A stretch of 64,000 nucleotides of DNA from Dromiciops gliroides (GCF_019393635.1 NC_057866.1:122077897-122141896); one strand, 5' to 3'; counted from the stretch's first letter, positions 1 through 11,476 are shown. The notes: a model not told the origin generated them from the sequence alone. Program-made: numbers and translations.

Positions 1-29
1 AATAACACCTTAAAACCCAGAATTGGCCA

Positions 30-605
30 AATGGCAAAAAACACACAAAAATTTACTGACAAAATAATACCTTAATAATTAAAATTGGGTAAGTGCAAGC
101 TAATGATTCTATGAGACATCAAGAAACAATAAAACAAAGTAAAAAGAATGAAAAGGAGGAAAAAATGTTAGCTCTCTCATCAGAAAAACAACTGAACTAG
201 AAAATAGATCAAGGATAGATATTTTAAGGATTATTAGAATACCTGAAAGCCATCATCTAAAAAAGAACTTAGATATCATATTTCAAGAAACAATAAAGGA
301 AAAATGTCTCTATACCTTGGATCCAGAGGATAAAATAGAAATTGAAAGAATCTACCAATCACCTCCTGAAAGAGAACCCAAATTGAAAACTCCAAGGAAT
401 ATTGTAGCCAAATTCCAGAGCAACCAGGTCAAGGAGAAAATACTGCAGGCAGTCAGAAAGAAACCATTCAAATATCATGGAACCACAGTCAGGATAACAC
501 AAGATTTAGCAGCTTCCACATTAAAGGAGCAGAAGTCTTGGAATATGATATTCCAGAGGGCAAAGAAGCTAGAATTATAACCAAAAATAACTTACCTAGC
601 AAAAC
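30..605 (+). mobile_element. L1 fragment containing the end of ORF1
   Basis: Bases 317-580 read as an 87-residue open stretch with the C-terminal domain of the L1 ORF1 RNA-binding protein. It shows EIERIYQSPPE, then PRNIVAKF, then KPFKYHGTTVRITQDLAAS and a terminal WNMIFQRAKKLEL. This is the RRM/CTD pattern of mammalian ORF1p, and the preceding A-rich sequence matches the coiled-coil coding part in several frames. The N-terminal part has frame breaks, and no ORF2 follows, because the opposite-strand 3' end of another L1 begins right after it. It is a dead fragment, not a host gene. The L1 assignment is secure; the exact edges are not. Confidence 0.8.
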
Positions 606-629
606 TAAGTATAATCCTTCAGGGGGGAA

Positions 630-1090
630 AGCATATTTTAAAAAATTATTTAAAATTGTATTTTCCCCAATTATATGTAAAAACAATTTTTAACATCCAT
701 TTAAAAAATTTTGTATTCCAAATTCTCTTCCTTCCTCCTTCACCCCTGCTCCCCCTTTAAGAAGGCAAGCAATTCAGTATAGGCTATACATGTCAAGTCA
801 TGCAAAACATTTCCATTATTAGTCAGGTTGTGGAAAAAAAAACAGACAAAAAACCCTCAAGAAAAATAAAGTAAAAAAAAGAAAATATGCTTCAATCTGG
901 ATTCAGACACCATCGGTTTTTTCTCTGGGGATGGATAGCATATGTCATCATAAGTCCTTCAGAGTTGTCTTGGATCATTGTATTGCTGAGAATAGCCAAG
1001 TTATTCACCCTGATCATCTTACAATATTGCTGTTACTTTGTACACAGTACATTTCACTTTGCATCAGCTCATGTAAGTCTTTCCAGGTGA
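630..1090 (-). mobile_element. L1 3' UTR, antisense
   Basis: The sequence CCAATTATATGTAAAAACAA followed by a pyrimidine-rich block and TTGTATTGCTGAGAATAG recurs many times in this window (for example at 10.7, 30.2, 42.0 and 52.3 kb), always as the complement of the marsupial L1 3' untranslated region. It is placed tail to tail with the ORF1 fragment to its left. Confidence 0.75.
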
Positions 1091-1506
1091 AAAAGGATAT
1101 TTATTGAAATAGAGGACTTTCCAGCATTCCTGATGAAAAGACCAGAGCTGAATAGAAAATTTTACATTCAAACACAAGACTCAAGAGAAGCCTAAAAAAG
1201 GTAAACTGGAAAGGGAAATCATAAGAGAATTAATGAGGTTAAACTGTTTGCATTCCTATATGATAAGTTGATACATGTATCATGAGAAGAATGTTATCAT
1301 TTTTAGGACATAAGAAGGAGTTTACATAAATAGAGGGCATGGGTGTGAGTTGATTATATTGAGATGGTCTCCAAAAAAATTAAGAGGTGAGAAAGAGGGA
1401 TGCACTATGAGAGGGGAGGGAGAGGAAGAATGGGCGAAATTATCTCACATTAAAATAGCATGCAGGTTGTAAAGTACTTGTAATATTAGTTATTGCTTCA
1501 TTAAAG
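1091..1506. other. Probable LINE-derived stretch, unassigned
   Basis: Purine-rich sequence with phrases such as ACAAGACTCAAGAGAAGCCT that resemble the inter-ORF part of marsupial L1-type elements. No open frame of note and no defined ends. Confidence 0.35.
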
Positions 1507-1511
1507 AAGCT

Positions 1512-1670
1512 AGTTTTTTTGTTTGTTTGGTTTTTTGCAGGGCAATGAGGGTTAAGTGACTTGCCCAGGGTCACACAGCTAGTGTGTCAATTGTCTGAGG
1601 CTGGATTTAAATTCAGGTCCTCCTGAATTCAGGGCCAGTACTTTACCGACTGTGCTACCTAGCTGCTCCC
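1512..1670 (-). mobile_element. SINE (MIR-related marsupial family), antisense
   Basis: T-rich tail, then the complement of the internal tRNA-like part, ending AGCTGCTCC. Flanked by similar AA(G/A)CTAGTTT copies, a likely target duplication. Confidence 0.9.
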
Positions 1671-2062
1671 AGGAAACTAGTTTCTTAACAAAGCACACAG
1701 CAGGGGGGGGGGTAGTGAGAAAATAATGATTAATAATGGATTTCTTGGGGCAGGGGGAACTCAGGGACCCAGTCTTAGCTTTCTCGTCACCTCCCACTTG
1801 AAGGTTTAGTTCAGGAATTCTGGCTGATCTCTTTCAGAGCCAGCCCGAAAGTCCATTAGAGATAAAGAAGTAAAGGTGAAATAAAGAGATTAAAACCTCA
1901 CTTATCTGAAAGTGCTTTTGTCCTACGGGGGTCTTCCACTTGCCACTAGGATCCCCATGTCATCATGTTAGAGCTCATTTTAATATGGACCAACCAGTGG
2001 AATTGAATGGTGCTGACCCAATTAAGCTTTGATCAGTGTGTAGCAACAAACCTCTATTAAAA
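1671..2062. other. Unassigned unique-looking sequence
   Basis: I see no repeat head or tail and no convincing reading frame here. Confidence 0.4.
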
Positions 2063-2071
2063 GAGGATAAA

Positions 2072-2227
2072 GGGGCAGCTAGGTGGTACAGTGGATAGAG
2101 CACCGGCCCTGGAGTCAGGAGTACCTGAGTTCAAATCGGACCTCAGACACTTAACACTTACTAGCTGTGTGACCCTGGGCAAGTCACTTAACCCCAATTG
2201 CCTCACTAAAAAAAAAAAAAAAAAAAA
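2072..2227 (+). mobile_element. SINE, full length
   Basis: Complete head-to-A-tail copy with a long A run at its end. Target duplication GA(G/C)GATAAAG on both sides. Confidence 0.92.
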
Positions 2228-2370
2228 GACGATAAAGGTCAAGTGCAGAGGAGGCTCCTGGATAGCACCATCTTGGAACTTACTTTTGCTCTGGACCCTG
2301 AACACTCTCCTCATTAGATAATGTAGGACTTGAGGCCATATGCTCTCTCTCTTAGAAATATGGCACTTTG

Positions 2371-2513
2371 GGGGCAGCTAGGTGGTGCAGTGAATAGAGT
2401 ACCAGCCCTGGATTCAGGAGGACCTGAGTTCAAATGCGGCCTCAGACACTTAACACTTACTAGCTGTGTCACTTAACCCCAATTGCCTCACCAAAAAAAA
2501 AAAAAAAAAAAGA
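2371..2513 (+). mobile_element. SINE with internal deletion
   Basis: Full copy, except that TAGCTGTGT is joined directly to CACTTAACC, so about 15 bases (normally GACCCTGGGCAAGT) are missing. Flanked by AAATATGGCACTT on both sides, so the insertion itself is intact. Confidence 0.92.
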
Positions 2514-2617
2514 AAAGAAATATGGCACTTGGGGTGGGGGGGTGTTTGGTCTAGCTTAACTGTCATGTAGTCAACTCTTTACTAACATTTACTATCATGT
2601 AATAAATATCTACTGCT

Positions 2618-2760
2618 GGGGCAGCTAGGTGGCCCAGTGGATAAAGCACCAGCCCTGGATTCGGGAGGATCTGAGTTCAAATGTGGCCTCAGACACTTGA
2701 CACTTACAAGCTGTGTGACCCTGGGCAAGTCACTTAACCCTCATCGCCTAAAAAAAAAAA
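2618..2760 (+). mobile_element. SINE, full length
   Basis: Third plus-strand copy within 700 bases. Short target duplication CTACTGC on both sides of the element. Confidence 0.9.
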
Positions 2761-2829
2761 GCCTACTGCCTCCCCCCCCAAAAAAGCATGCAGGGAAGAG
2801 TTTTTATAATGGAGAGGGGGATGAGGGGG

Positions 2830-3385
2830 ATGGTAGACAATGCTTGAACCTCACTCTCATCAGAATTGATTCAAAGAAGGAAGAATACATATACTCACTA
2901 AGTTGGGTATAGAAATCTATCTTATGCAACGAGGAAGTAGGAAGGGAAAGAGAAATAAGGAGGGGGAGGGGTGATAAAATGGAGGACTGATTAAGGGAGG
3001 CAGTAGTCAGAAACAAAACAGACATTCGAGGCAGGGGGGGGGAAGAAGAGATAGAGAAGGATAAACAAGAAAATCAGATAGAGGGAAATACACAGTTAGT
3101 AATGATAACTGTGAATATGAATGAGATGAACTCACCCATAAAATGGAAACAGATATCAAAATGGATTAGAAGTCAGAATCCAACCATTTGTTTAAAAGAA
3201 ACACACCTGAAACAAAAAGACATACACAAAGTCAAAAATAAAGGGCTGGAGCAGAATCTATTATGCTTCAGCAAAGGTAAAAAATGAAGGGTTTGCAATC
3301 ATGATCTCAGACAAAGAAAATGCAAAAACAGACCCAATTACAAGAGAATCGGGGAAACTACATTTTGCTAAAAAGGTGCCATAGA
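2830..3385 (+). mobile_element. L1 inter-ORF region and start of ORF2 (endonuclease)
   Basis: Around 3102-3290 the translation shows MNSPIKWKQISKWIRSQNP followed by CLKETHLKQKD, the usual N-terminal pattern of an L1 ORF2 endonuclease (the QETH-type motif has become KETH). Frame breaks follow, and the element stops at a SINE head near 3390. The purine-rich stretch before it resembles an L1 inter-ORF spacer. Non-functional. Confidence 0.65.
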
Positions 3386-3389
3386 CAAA

Positions 3390-3446
3390 TGGGCAGCTAG
3401 GTGAAGTAGTGGCTAGAGTGCCAGGCCTGTAGTCAAAGAGTCATAG
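3390..3446 (+). mobile_element. SINE, 5' fragment only
   Basis: GGGCAGCTAGGTG head and about 50 more bases, then an abrupt change to antisense L1. No A tail, so it was broken after insertion. Confidence 0.7.
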
Positions 3447-3449
3447 AGG

Positions 3450-3655
3450 CCTTCCCATGTTTTTCTGGAAGCATTCCCCTTATCACTTCTTACAGCATAA
3501 TAGTATTCCATCACAATTATATACCACAACTTGTTCAGCCATTGCCCAATTGATGGATATCCCTATAATTTCCAATTCTTTGCCATTATGAAAAGAGATG
3601 CTATAAATATTTTATACACATAGGTCATTTCCTCTTAAATCTCTTTGGGTGGTGG
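3450..3655 (-). mobile_element. L1 3' region, antisense
   Basis: Contains the complement of the conserved block CAATTGATGG...TTCCAATTCTTTGCC seen at several other L1 copies here. Confidence 0.7.
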
Positions 3656-3656
3656 G

Positions 3657-3800
3657 TGCTAATATTATCCCCATTTTACAGTTGAGGTAACTTAGGCAGA
3701 TAGTGTTAAGTGACTTGCCCAGGGTCACACAGCTAGGAAATGTCTGAGGTCACATTTAAACTCAGATCTTCCCGACTCCAGGCCCAGTGCTCTGCGTGTC
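3657..3800 (-). mobile_element. MIR, antisense
   Basis: CCCCATTTTACAG, then AAGTGACTTGCCCAGGGTCA and CAGTGCTCTGC: the MIR core region in reverse orientation, more diverged than the young SINEs. Confidence 0.75.
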
Positions 3801-3957
3801 ACATCTGAATAGATGAACACTGCATTTTCTAAAATGCCTTAAGTATTTAAGGACTATACCTTAAAGGAAAGAAGAATTGGCTTTAACGTAAGGAGACTTC
3901 AGTTGGTTTTCTGCCTCTGAAACTTATAACCTAACGAAATGAGAGATAGAGATAATC

Positions 3958-5525
3958 ATGAGAGAAAAAATAGGCAAAACCAAGTACTATGTGAAGTCTG
4001 AGGAGAAGATTGCTACTGACAGGAAAGATAAAGCAGAACAGGTAAACTTTGAGTTGGTCTTAAAGGTAGATAGGAATAACAACAAGTTAGGAAAGGGCAA
4101 GAAAAGACATTTCATGCTAGCTGTAGCAGTAAGAGAAGAAAAAGAAATTGAAAGAATTAGGATAGACACCAAGGAAACAACACTACCACTCTTTGTAGAT
4201 ATGATGGTATACTTCAAGAATCCTAGAGAATCAACTAAAAGACAAGTTGCAGAATATAAAATAAGCCCATATAAATCATCATCATTTCTATATATTAACA
4301 ACAAAGCTCAACAGCAAGAGATAGAAAGAGAAATTCCATTTAGAATACCTGTAGGCAATATAAAATACTTGAGAGTCCACCTGCCAAGACAAACCCAGAA
4401 ACTATATGAACACATTTATAAAACACTTTTCACACAAATAGAGTCAGATCTAAAGAATTGGAAAAATATTAATTGCTCATGAATAGGTTGAGCCAATATA
4501 AAAAATGACAGTTTTATGACACTATATAACAACAATAACAAAAAGATAGTTTTGCCTAAATTAATTTACTTATACACTACCATACCAATCAAATTATCAA
4601 AAAAAATTATAGAGCTAGAAAAAATAATAACAAGATTCATCTGGAAAAAGAAAAGGTCAATATCAAAGGAATTGATGAAAAAAATCTGAATATGACAAAA
4701 AAATAACAAATATTGGAGAAGATATAGGAAAATTGGGTCACTAATGTACTGTTGGTAGAGTTGAGAATAGGCCCAACCATTCTGGAAAGCAATTTGGAAC
4801 TATACCCAAAGGGTTATAAAACTGTGCATACCCTTTCACCTAGCAATGCCATATTAGGTCTGTCTCCCAAGGATATTTTAAAAAAAAGGAAAATTCCCTA
4901 TATGTACAAAAATAATTAAAGCAGCTCTTTTTGTGGTAGCAAAGAATTGGAAATCAAGGTGATGCTCATCAAATGGGGAATGGCTGAACAAGTTGTGGTA
5001 TATGATTGTGATGGAATAGTTTTGTACTATAAGAAATGATGAGCTAGATGCTCTCTGGAAAACCTGGAAAGACTTACTTGAAGTGATGCAAAGTGAAATT
5101 AGTAGAACCAGGAGAACACTGTACTCAGTAAAAGCAATATTGTAAGATGATCAGCTGTGAATGACTTAGCTATTCTCAACAATACAATGATCTAAGACAA
5201 TTCCAAAGGACTTATGGTGAAAAATGCTATCCATTCCCAGAGAAAGAACTCGGAGGCTGAATGCAGGAAGCATACTTTTTAAAACTTACTTTATTTTTCT
5301 TGTTGTTCTTGTTTTTTGGCCTATATTTTCTTTCATATCATGGTAATATGGAAATATGTTTTACATGACTGCATATGCATAATCAATTTTTAATTGCCTT
5401 CTCAAAAAGGAGAAAGGGGAGAGAAAGATGGAGAGAATTTGGAACTCAAAACTTAAAAAAAAAAGCTAATGTCAAAAATTGTTTTTACATATAATTGGTA
5501 AAAATATTTAATAAAAAAGAAAAAA
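3958..5525 (+). mobile_element. L1 ORF2 remnant with 3' UTR
   Basis: Bases 3958-4482 read open for 174 codons. Its second half is the L1 reverse transcriptase region just after the active site: TLPLFVDMMVYFKNPRESTK, where the usual catalytic FADD is changed to FVD, then SSSFLYINNKAQQQEIE, KYLRVHLPRQTQKLYEH and LKNWKNINCS. The frame then breaks. From about 4690 the sequence jumps to the end of ORF2 and the 3' UTR (CAATTTGGAACTATACCCAAAGGG) and finishes in an A-rich tail near 5525. It has an internal deletion and lost catalytic residues, so it is an inactive fossil. The opening 60 codons before the reverse transcriptase match fit no pattern I know. Confidence 0.8.
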
Positions 5526-5529
5526 CAAA

Positions 5530-5840
5530 CTATTAGCCACCCCTGCAATATATATATATGTCAGACAATACAAAAATATTATATATATAATATGACATAA
5601 AGACTTTTATGAATAAAGACAAGGAAGAAAGTATGAAACATGTTGAGTAAGGCAGAGAATAGTCCAATTGAATGGTGAGTGAGAATGGAAAGGTAGGGGT
5701 AATGTTGCAAAATGGAGAGCTAGGCAAAAAAGTTTGAACTTAGTATGCAAGAAAGGGCCACTGAAGATATATGAGTAAAGGAATGACTTGACTAGATCTA
5801 TGCTATAAAGATGATTTTGATAGTCTTTTTTTTTTCAATT
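5530..5840. other. Unassigned sequence with short AT repeat
   Basis: Contains a short (TA)n tract near 5550-5590; otherwise nothing recognised. Confidence 0.4.
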
Positions 5841-5885
5841 ATCAAGGATTAGGTTTTTTTCTCTCCCACCTTTCTCCACTCACTG

Positions 5886-6002
5886 AAAAGGAAGAAGGGA
5901 AGAAAGGAGGGAGCGGGGGAGAAAGGGAAGAAAGGAGGGAGCGGGGGAGAAAGGGAAGAAAGGAAGGAAGGAAGGAGGGAGGGAGAGAAGGAAGGAGGGA
6001 AA
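5886..6002. repeat. GGAAGGGAAGAAA purine microsatellite
   Basis: Imperfect tandem purine repeat. A unit of about 34 bases (GGAGCGGGGGAGAAAGGGAA plus flanks) is repeated, then GGAA units. Confidence 0.9.
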
Positions 6003-6009
6003 GCCTCTA

Positions 6010-6160
6010 CTACTGCCTGCTTCAGTTTCCTCAACTGTAAAATGGAGATATTAAGAACACCTACCTCACAGGATCATTGTGAGGATAAAATTAGATATTT
6101 GTAAAGCATTTTGCCTGGGTATAGTAGGTGCCTAATAAATGCTTGTTCCCTCATCCCCTT
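6010..6160 (+). mobile_element. MIR 3' part
   Basis: CAGTTTCCTCAACTGTAAAATGG, CCTACCTCACAGG, and GGTGCCTAATAAATGCTTG are the MIR core and tail in sense orientation. Confidence 0.75.
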
Positions 6161-6179
6161 CCTCATTACATTCATATAC

Positions 6180-6745
6180 CATAATTTGTTTAATTATTCT
6201 CCAATTAATGGGTAACACCTTAATTTTCAGGGGTTTTGCTTCACAAAAAGAGCTGCTATAAAGTTTTTTGTACCAAAGGATGTTTTCCTTTCTCTTTGAT
6301 CTCTTTGGGATATAGGCCTAGCAATGTTATATCTAGGTAAGAAGGAATATACAGTTGAGTAACTTTGGGGGGCACAATTCCAAACTGCTTTCCAGAATGG
6401 CTGCAATAATACATAGCCACACCACCCAAGTATCAATGATCCTGTTTTTCCACAGTCACCCCCTCACTCCTTACCAACATTTGTCATTTTGTGTTCTTTT
6501 TTTCTCAACCTTGCCAATATGATGACTGTGAGGTGGAAACTCAGAATTGCTTTAATTTGCATTTCTCTAATTACTGATTTGGAGCACTTTTTCCTATTGC
6601 TATTGATAGCCTTCATCCCTTGAGAACTGCCTGTTTATGTCCTTAGATCATTTATTGATTGGGGAATGTCTCTTATTCTTATAAATTCAAATCAGTTCCT
6701 TGCATATCTTAGAAATGTAACCTTTATCAGAGAAACTTGCTGCAA
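6180..6745 (-). mobile_element. L1 3' region, antisense
   Basis: ATTCTCCAATTAATGGG through AAAAGAGCTGCTATAAA and AATTTGCATTTCTCTAATTAC. This is the same antisense L1 block as at 31.0, 42.2 and 52.7 kb. Confidence 0.75.
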
Positions 6746-6749
6746 AGAT

Positions 6750-7145
6750 TAAGGGGGTGCGGGGAGAGGAAGAGCAGAAGTGGGAAGACAAGTTAAGCAG
6801 CTAATACAATAGTTCAAGTGGGTGTTACTGAGGGCTGGACCAGGGAGTTGCCAGTGAGTGGGAAACCAGATGAGAGAATGATGCAAATGATATTATGAAT
6901 GTGAGTGTTCCCATTCTACTAATCCCTAATCCTGGATCACCTCCACCATTCCCCTTTTCCCTTCCTAATCCTGAACTACCAAATGATGCTGGTGGAAATC
7001 AGCCATGAATAATTCTTTTATTCATTTATGACATACTTTATGAGTGGGGCAGAGACACTTCCCATAGCAGCTATTCTAGCCTCTTTTCTCAAGTCTTCAA
7101 TTCAATTATATTCCTTTCCCCTTTTTATTTCGGCAGATGACCTCC
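6750..7145. other. Unassigned sequence
   Basis: No repeat or gene signature recognised. Confidence 0.4.
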
Positions 7146-7157
7146 CTGACTCCTTTT

Positions 7158-7285
7158 TTTTTTTTTGTGGGACAACGAGGGTTACCCAGCTAGTAAGTGT
7201 CAAGTGTCTGAGGCCGGATTTGAACTCAGGTTCTCCTAAATCGAGAGCTGGTGCTTTATCCACTGTGCCACCTAGCTGCCCCCAC
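7158..7285 (-). mobile_element. SINE, antisense
   Basis: Lacks part of the internal AAGTGACTTGCCCAGGGTCA block (GGTTACCCAGCTAG). Flanks CTGACTCCTTTT / CTAACTCCTTTC are a slightly decayed target duplication. Confidence 0.9.
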
Positions 7286-7493
7286 CTAACTCCTTTCTTA
7301 AGATGATTCAGTTTAGCCATCCTGAGCTGCCTCGTCTCCCATGCTCCATACCTCAGAACCTCCCTATGTTCTCACTGATCCTTTCCTTCTTTTCTCTAGA
7401 CTCAGACTATAAGGTCACCTCCTTGAGAAGGCACTTGGATTTCTCAGATAGAGACTTGAACTATTGTTCATGTGATCATTAACAATGTATGTT

Positions 7494-7654
7494 GGGGGCA
7501 GCTAGGTGGCACAGTGGATAGAGCACTGGCCCTAGAGTCAGGAGTACCTGAGTTCAAATCCAGCCTCAGACACTTAACACTTACTACCTGTGTGACCCTG
7601 GGCAAGTCATTTAACCCCCATTGCCTCACTAAAAAAATTTTAAAAATAAATAAA
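7494..7654 (+). mobile_element. SINE with perfect target duplication
   Basis: Complete copy. AACAATGTATGTT occurs exactly at 7481-7493 and 7655-7667, which fixes both ends. Confidence 0.95.
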
Positions 7655-8033
7655 AACAATGTATGTTTCCTCCTTTGAGGACTGTCTCTTCATATCCTCT
7701 GAGCCTGCACAAAAGTCCTATTCTGATGCTTCAACATGGCCCAGAGGTGACACCAGGTTCTCAAAGGATGTGTTCTAGCAAGTTCCACCTTTGTGAGTTT
7801 TGAAAGGTCAAAGGAATGATCCATCAAGAGATCTGGAAATGGAATCTATGCTGGGGTTTGCAGCCAGCTGGTCTACCTTTGAAGCTCCAAGGATTATTCT
7901 TATTTTTATGAAATACAGACTTCTATATTCCATTGCTCCTAGGTACTGCTTGTGTAGCAACATCAATCTGCTTCTATATGTATCTTTAACTAGTACCAAA
8001 TAACTAAGGCTTTCTGCTTTATAATATAGTTCT

Positions 8034-8182
8034 TTTTTTTTTTTTTGGCAAGGCAATTGGGGTTAAGTGACTTGCCCAGGGTCACACAGCTAGTAAGTGT
8101 TAAGGGTCTGAGGCCAGATTTGAACTCAGATCCTCCTGAATCCAGGGTCAGTGCTCTATCCACTGCGCCACCTAGCTGCCCC
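8034..8182 (-). mobile_element. SINE, antisense, perfect target duplication
   Basis: TATAATATAGTTCT at 8020-8033 and 8183-8196 brackets a complete copy. Confidence 0.95.
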
Positions 8183-8214
8183 TATAATATAGTTCTATAG
8201 AAATGTTATACTCC

Positions 8215-9540
8215 CTTCATTCTTGCTTTAAAAAATTATTTTAAGGATCTACACCTTTTGCTCCTCCAAATGAATTCTGTTATTAATTTTAGTTCTATAA
8301 ATTAATACATCAGTTTGATTAGTATAACACTAAATCTTAAAGCTAATTAAGGCAGCATAGTCATTTTTATTAAAACCTTGAACAACAAATCTCTCTCCAA
8401 TTATTTGTCTTCCTTTATTTCTGTAAAGAGTGTTTTGTAGTTGTATTTATAGAAATACTGAATATTTCTTATTATGTTATCTACAAGATAGTGTATATAT
8501 TTTACAGTTATCTTGAATGGAATTTTGATTTCCTGGGTTTTATTAATACTGTATAGAAATGTTGATTCTTTTTAAAATTCATTTTGTATCTTCTTATTTT
8601 ATGGAAGTATTAATTGTTTTGCTTAGTTTCTTCCATGATTCTCTGGGGTTTTCTAAGTAAATCATTCTATATTCTGCATGCAGGGGTTTTTTTCCCTTTT
8701 CAGTGAAATTTACACCTTTTATTTATCCTTCTTGACTCATTGCTATAACTGCTATCTCTAGAACTACATTAAACAGTGTTGAGAGGAATAGTAGCAACAT
8801 CTTTCTTATATTTTTCCAATATTTCTTTCCTTTTTTATTTTGCTTATGTTGAATTTTCTTGTGGAAAAGATTTTGTTTTCATTTATTTAAATCTTTTTAT
8901 CTTAATTTTACCTCCAGTAATATTGTGTATTTGTTTAATAGACATTTTCCTCCATAATTAAGGTAATGTATTATTATATTTTCTTCTATTGGAAATTTTA
9001 AAACTGTAACTCACCAAACTAGTTGAAATTTAATATGTGTTCTAAAACATGAGAAAAATGAGGACTACATCTATCCTAAATCCTATAATATTATGATTTT
9101 CAGGTCTTTTGAGTACATGCTCATTTTTTATCATTCTGCTATCAAATTTTACCAATGATTTTATAGAATATATTTTCCAGTGTTTTATACATTTTATCAA
9201 ACACTAATGCCTTATGCACCTTTGATTTTATTTTCCAGTTTTCTATTCTTTTTCATTAAGCTTTTTTCTATTTTTTAATCTAGTGCTAGATAATTTTAAT
9301 TATCACTATATTATAGTTCCTGTTGAAATCTGACATGGGAATTGCCCTTCATAATTTTTTCATCCTTCTGTTTGATATGATTGCTTGATTTCCCATACAC
9401 ATTCGGTTATTGCTGTAATTCTACCAAGTAACCACTGATATTTTGCTTGAGATCACCTTGGACCTTTAAGTCAATTTGGAAACATTGACATTTTTTACTA
9501 TTCTGGCTGAAGTTAAGTAGTTATCCTCCTAATTGTTCAG
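8215..9540 (-). mobile_element. L1 ORF2 region, antisense, heavily decayed
   Basis: T-rich text such as AAGAGTGTTTTGTAGTTGTA, CTTCCATGATTCTCTGGGGT and TATTGCTAT...AACTACATTAAACAGTGTTG parallels the complement of the mammalian L1 reverse transcriptase coding region. No open frame survives. Confidence 0.6.
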
Positions 9541-9569
9541 TTTTCCCTTTATTGCCATTAAAATTAAAT

Positions 9570-9913
9570 TAAAGCTAATCCACTGTTGGTGGAGTTATGA
9601 AAAAATTCAACCATTCTGGAGAGCAATTTGGAACTATGCCCAAAGGGCTATAGAATTGTGCATCCTATTTGACCCAGCAATACCACTACTTGGTTTATAT
9701 CCCAGAGACATCCCCAAAAAGAGAAAAAGACCTATTTGTAAAAAAATATTTCTAGCAGCTCTTTTTGTGGTGGCTAAAAATTGGAAATCAAAGGAATGCC
9801 CATCAATTGGGGAATGGCTAAACAAACTGTGGTATATGATGGTAATGGAATATTACTGTGCAGTAAGAAATGACAAACAGGATGATGTTAAAAAAGCTTG
9901 GAAAGACATATGA
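9570..9913 (+). mobile_element. L1 ORF2 C-terminal fragment
   Basis: The translation includes FWRAIWNYAQRAIELCILFD, LFVVAKNWKSKECPSIGEWL and MVMEYYCAVRNDKQDDVKKA, the C-terminal end of ORF2 found in marsupial and older placental L1s. About 110 codons are open, but both neighbouring parts are missing. Confidence 0.8.
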
Positions 9914-9919
9914 AATGGT

Positions 9920-10022
9920 ATAGATAGGTAAATAATAAGTGAATAAATGAATAAATAAATACATAAATAAGTGGATGGATGGATAGATAAATCAATAGAT
10001 AGGCAAATGAATGAATGAATGA
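9920..10022. repeat. AATAAATG / GGATAGAT microsatellite
   Basis: Degenerate tetranucleotide repeat (ATAA, GATG, GATA, GAAT units) directly after the L1 fragment; probably grew from its A-rich tail. Confidence 0.85.
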
Positions 10023-10027
10023 TAAGA

Positions 10028-10258
10028 ATGTTTATATAGCCCTTTAAGATTTGCAAAATACTTCACATATTATATCATGTTATTGTCACATCAACCATGG
10101 AAGGTAGGTACTATTATCAGCTCTATTTCACAGATGAGGAAACTGAGACAGACAGAAGTAAAATTAGTTGCTCAGGATAATACAGCTAGTTAGTGTCAGA
10201 GTTCAGATTTGAACTCAGGTCTTTCTGACTACAGATCCAGCACTCTATTATCTATGAG
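10028..10258 (-). mobile_element. MIR, antisense, near full length
   Basis: TTTATATAGCCCTTTAAGATTTG opening, CACAGATGAGGAAACTGAGA middle, GATTTGAACTCAGGTCTTTC end. Confidence 0.75.
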
Positions 10259-10281
10259 GTGGATAAAAAAATTCCTTTCTT

Positions 10282-10455
10282 TTTTTTTTTTAAAACTTAT
10301 TTTTATTTATTATTATTTTTTTTTTTGCAGGGCAATGAGGGGTAAGTGACTTGCCCAGGGTCACACAGCTAGTAAGTGTCAGAGGCCGGATTTGAACTCA
10401 GGTACTCCTGAATCCAAGGCTGGTGCTTTATCCACTTCGCCACCTAGCTGCCCCC
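10282..10455 (-). mobile_element. SINE, antisense, long T-rich tail
   Basis: Complete body, with a tail expanded to a T/A mixture. AATTCCTTTCTTTTT flanks both sides. Confidence 0.92.
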
Positions 10456-10579
10456 AATTCCTTTCTTTTTTAAGATAACAGGATTACAAAAATCATGGAA
10501 TGGTGGTATTTTAAAACTTGGATGACATTTTAAATATCATCTGATTCTACTTTGTTTCATAGATGAGGACCATTCCAAC

Positions 10580-10652
10580 ATACATACATATGTGTATATG
10601 TGTATGTATGTATGTGTATGTATGTATGCACATATATATACACACATGTATA
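10580..10652. repeat. TG/TA/CA microsatellite
   Basis: Runs of TATGTGTATG and CATATATATACACACATG. Confidence 0.85.
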
Positions 10653-10714
10653 AGTCTTGGCTTGGATTTTAATCCAGTTTGTTTCTACCTCTGAGTATTT
10701 TTCGTTGTTGATCA

Positions 10715-11133
10715 TAAACATTTTATTTATAGTTTTAAGTTCCAAATTTTATCCTCCTTTCTTCCTTCCCTTTCCCATCCCAGAGGTGGTAAGCCATCAG
10801 ATTGCGTTATATATGTGCAATATGTAAAACATTACCATTTTAGTCATTTTGTACAAGAAAACTTGAATAAATGAAAAAAATGAAAGAAAGTGAAAAATAG
10901 CATGCTTCAGTCTGTGTTGAGTCAATATCAGTTCTTTCTTTGGAGGTGGATAGTATGTTTCATCATTACTCCTTTGGGATTGTCTTAGATCTTTGTATTG
11001 CTGAGAATAGTTAAGTCTTTCACTGTTCTTCATCAAACAATACTGCTGTCTCTGTGCATAATGTTCTCTTGGTTCTGCTCACTTCACTATACATCAGTTC
11101 ATACAAGTCTTTCTGGGCCTTTCTGAAATCATC
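10715..11133 (-). mobile_element. L1 3' UTR, antisense
   Basis: GTTTTAAGTTCCAAATTTT, GATCTTTGTATTGCTGAGAATAG and TTGGTTCTGCTCACTTCACT blocks. Interrupted on its right by the two SINEs that follow. Confidence 0.75.
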
Positions 11134-11150
11134 CTGCTCTGAGTATTTTT

Positions 11151-11310
11151 GTTTTGGTTTGGTTTGGTTTTTTGTGGGGCAATTGGGGTTAAGTGACTTG
11201 CCCAGGGTCACACAGCTAGTTAGGTATCAAGCATCTGAGGCAGAATTTGAACTCAGGTACTCCTGACTCCAGGGCTGGTGCTCTATCCACTGTGCCACCT
11301 AGCTGCCCCC
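11151..11310 (-). mobile_element. SINE, antisense, first of a serial pair
   Basis: Complete copy flanked by CTGCTCTGAGTATTTTT (11134-11150) and TGCTCTAAGTATTTTT (from 11311). Confidence 0.95.
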
Positions 11311-11326
11311 TGCTCTAAGTATTTTT

Positions 11327-11476
11327 TTTTGTTTTTTTGGGTTTTTTTGCAGGGCAATGGGGTTTAAGTGACTTGCCCAGGGTCACACAGCTAGTAAGTG
11401 TCTGAGGCTGGGTTTGAACTCAGGTCCTCCTGAATCCAAGGCTAGTGCCTTATCCATTACGCCACCTAGCTGCCCC
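11327..11476 (-). mobile_element. SINE, antisense, second of a serial pair
   Basis: Complete copy flanked by the target copy at 11311 and a third copy, GCTCTAAGTATTTTT, at 11477. See the finding on repeated use of one site. Confidence 0.95.

Noticed and set aside
2091-2912. Recurring short frames such as DKAPALDSG...LRHLTLTSCVTLGKSLNP across the window
   Set aside because: They are the SINE read in one frame; the repeated peptide is not a protein family.
3958-4482. 174-codon open frame as a possible host gene
   Set aside because: Its second half is plainly L1 reverse transcriptase with a damaged active site, so it is annotated as L1.
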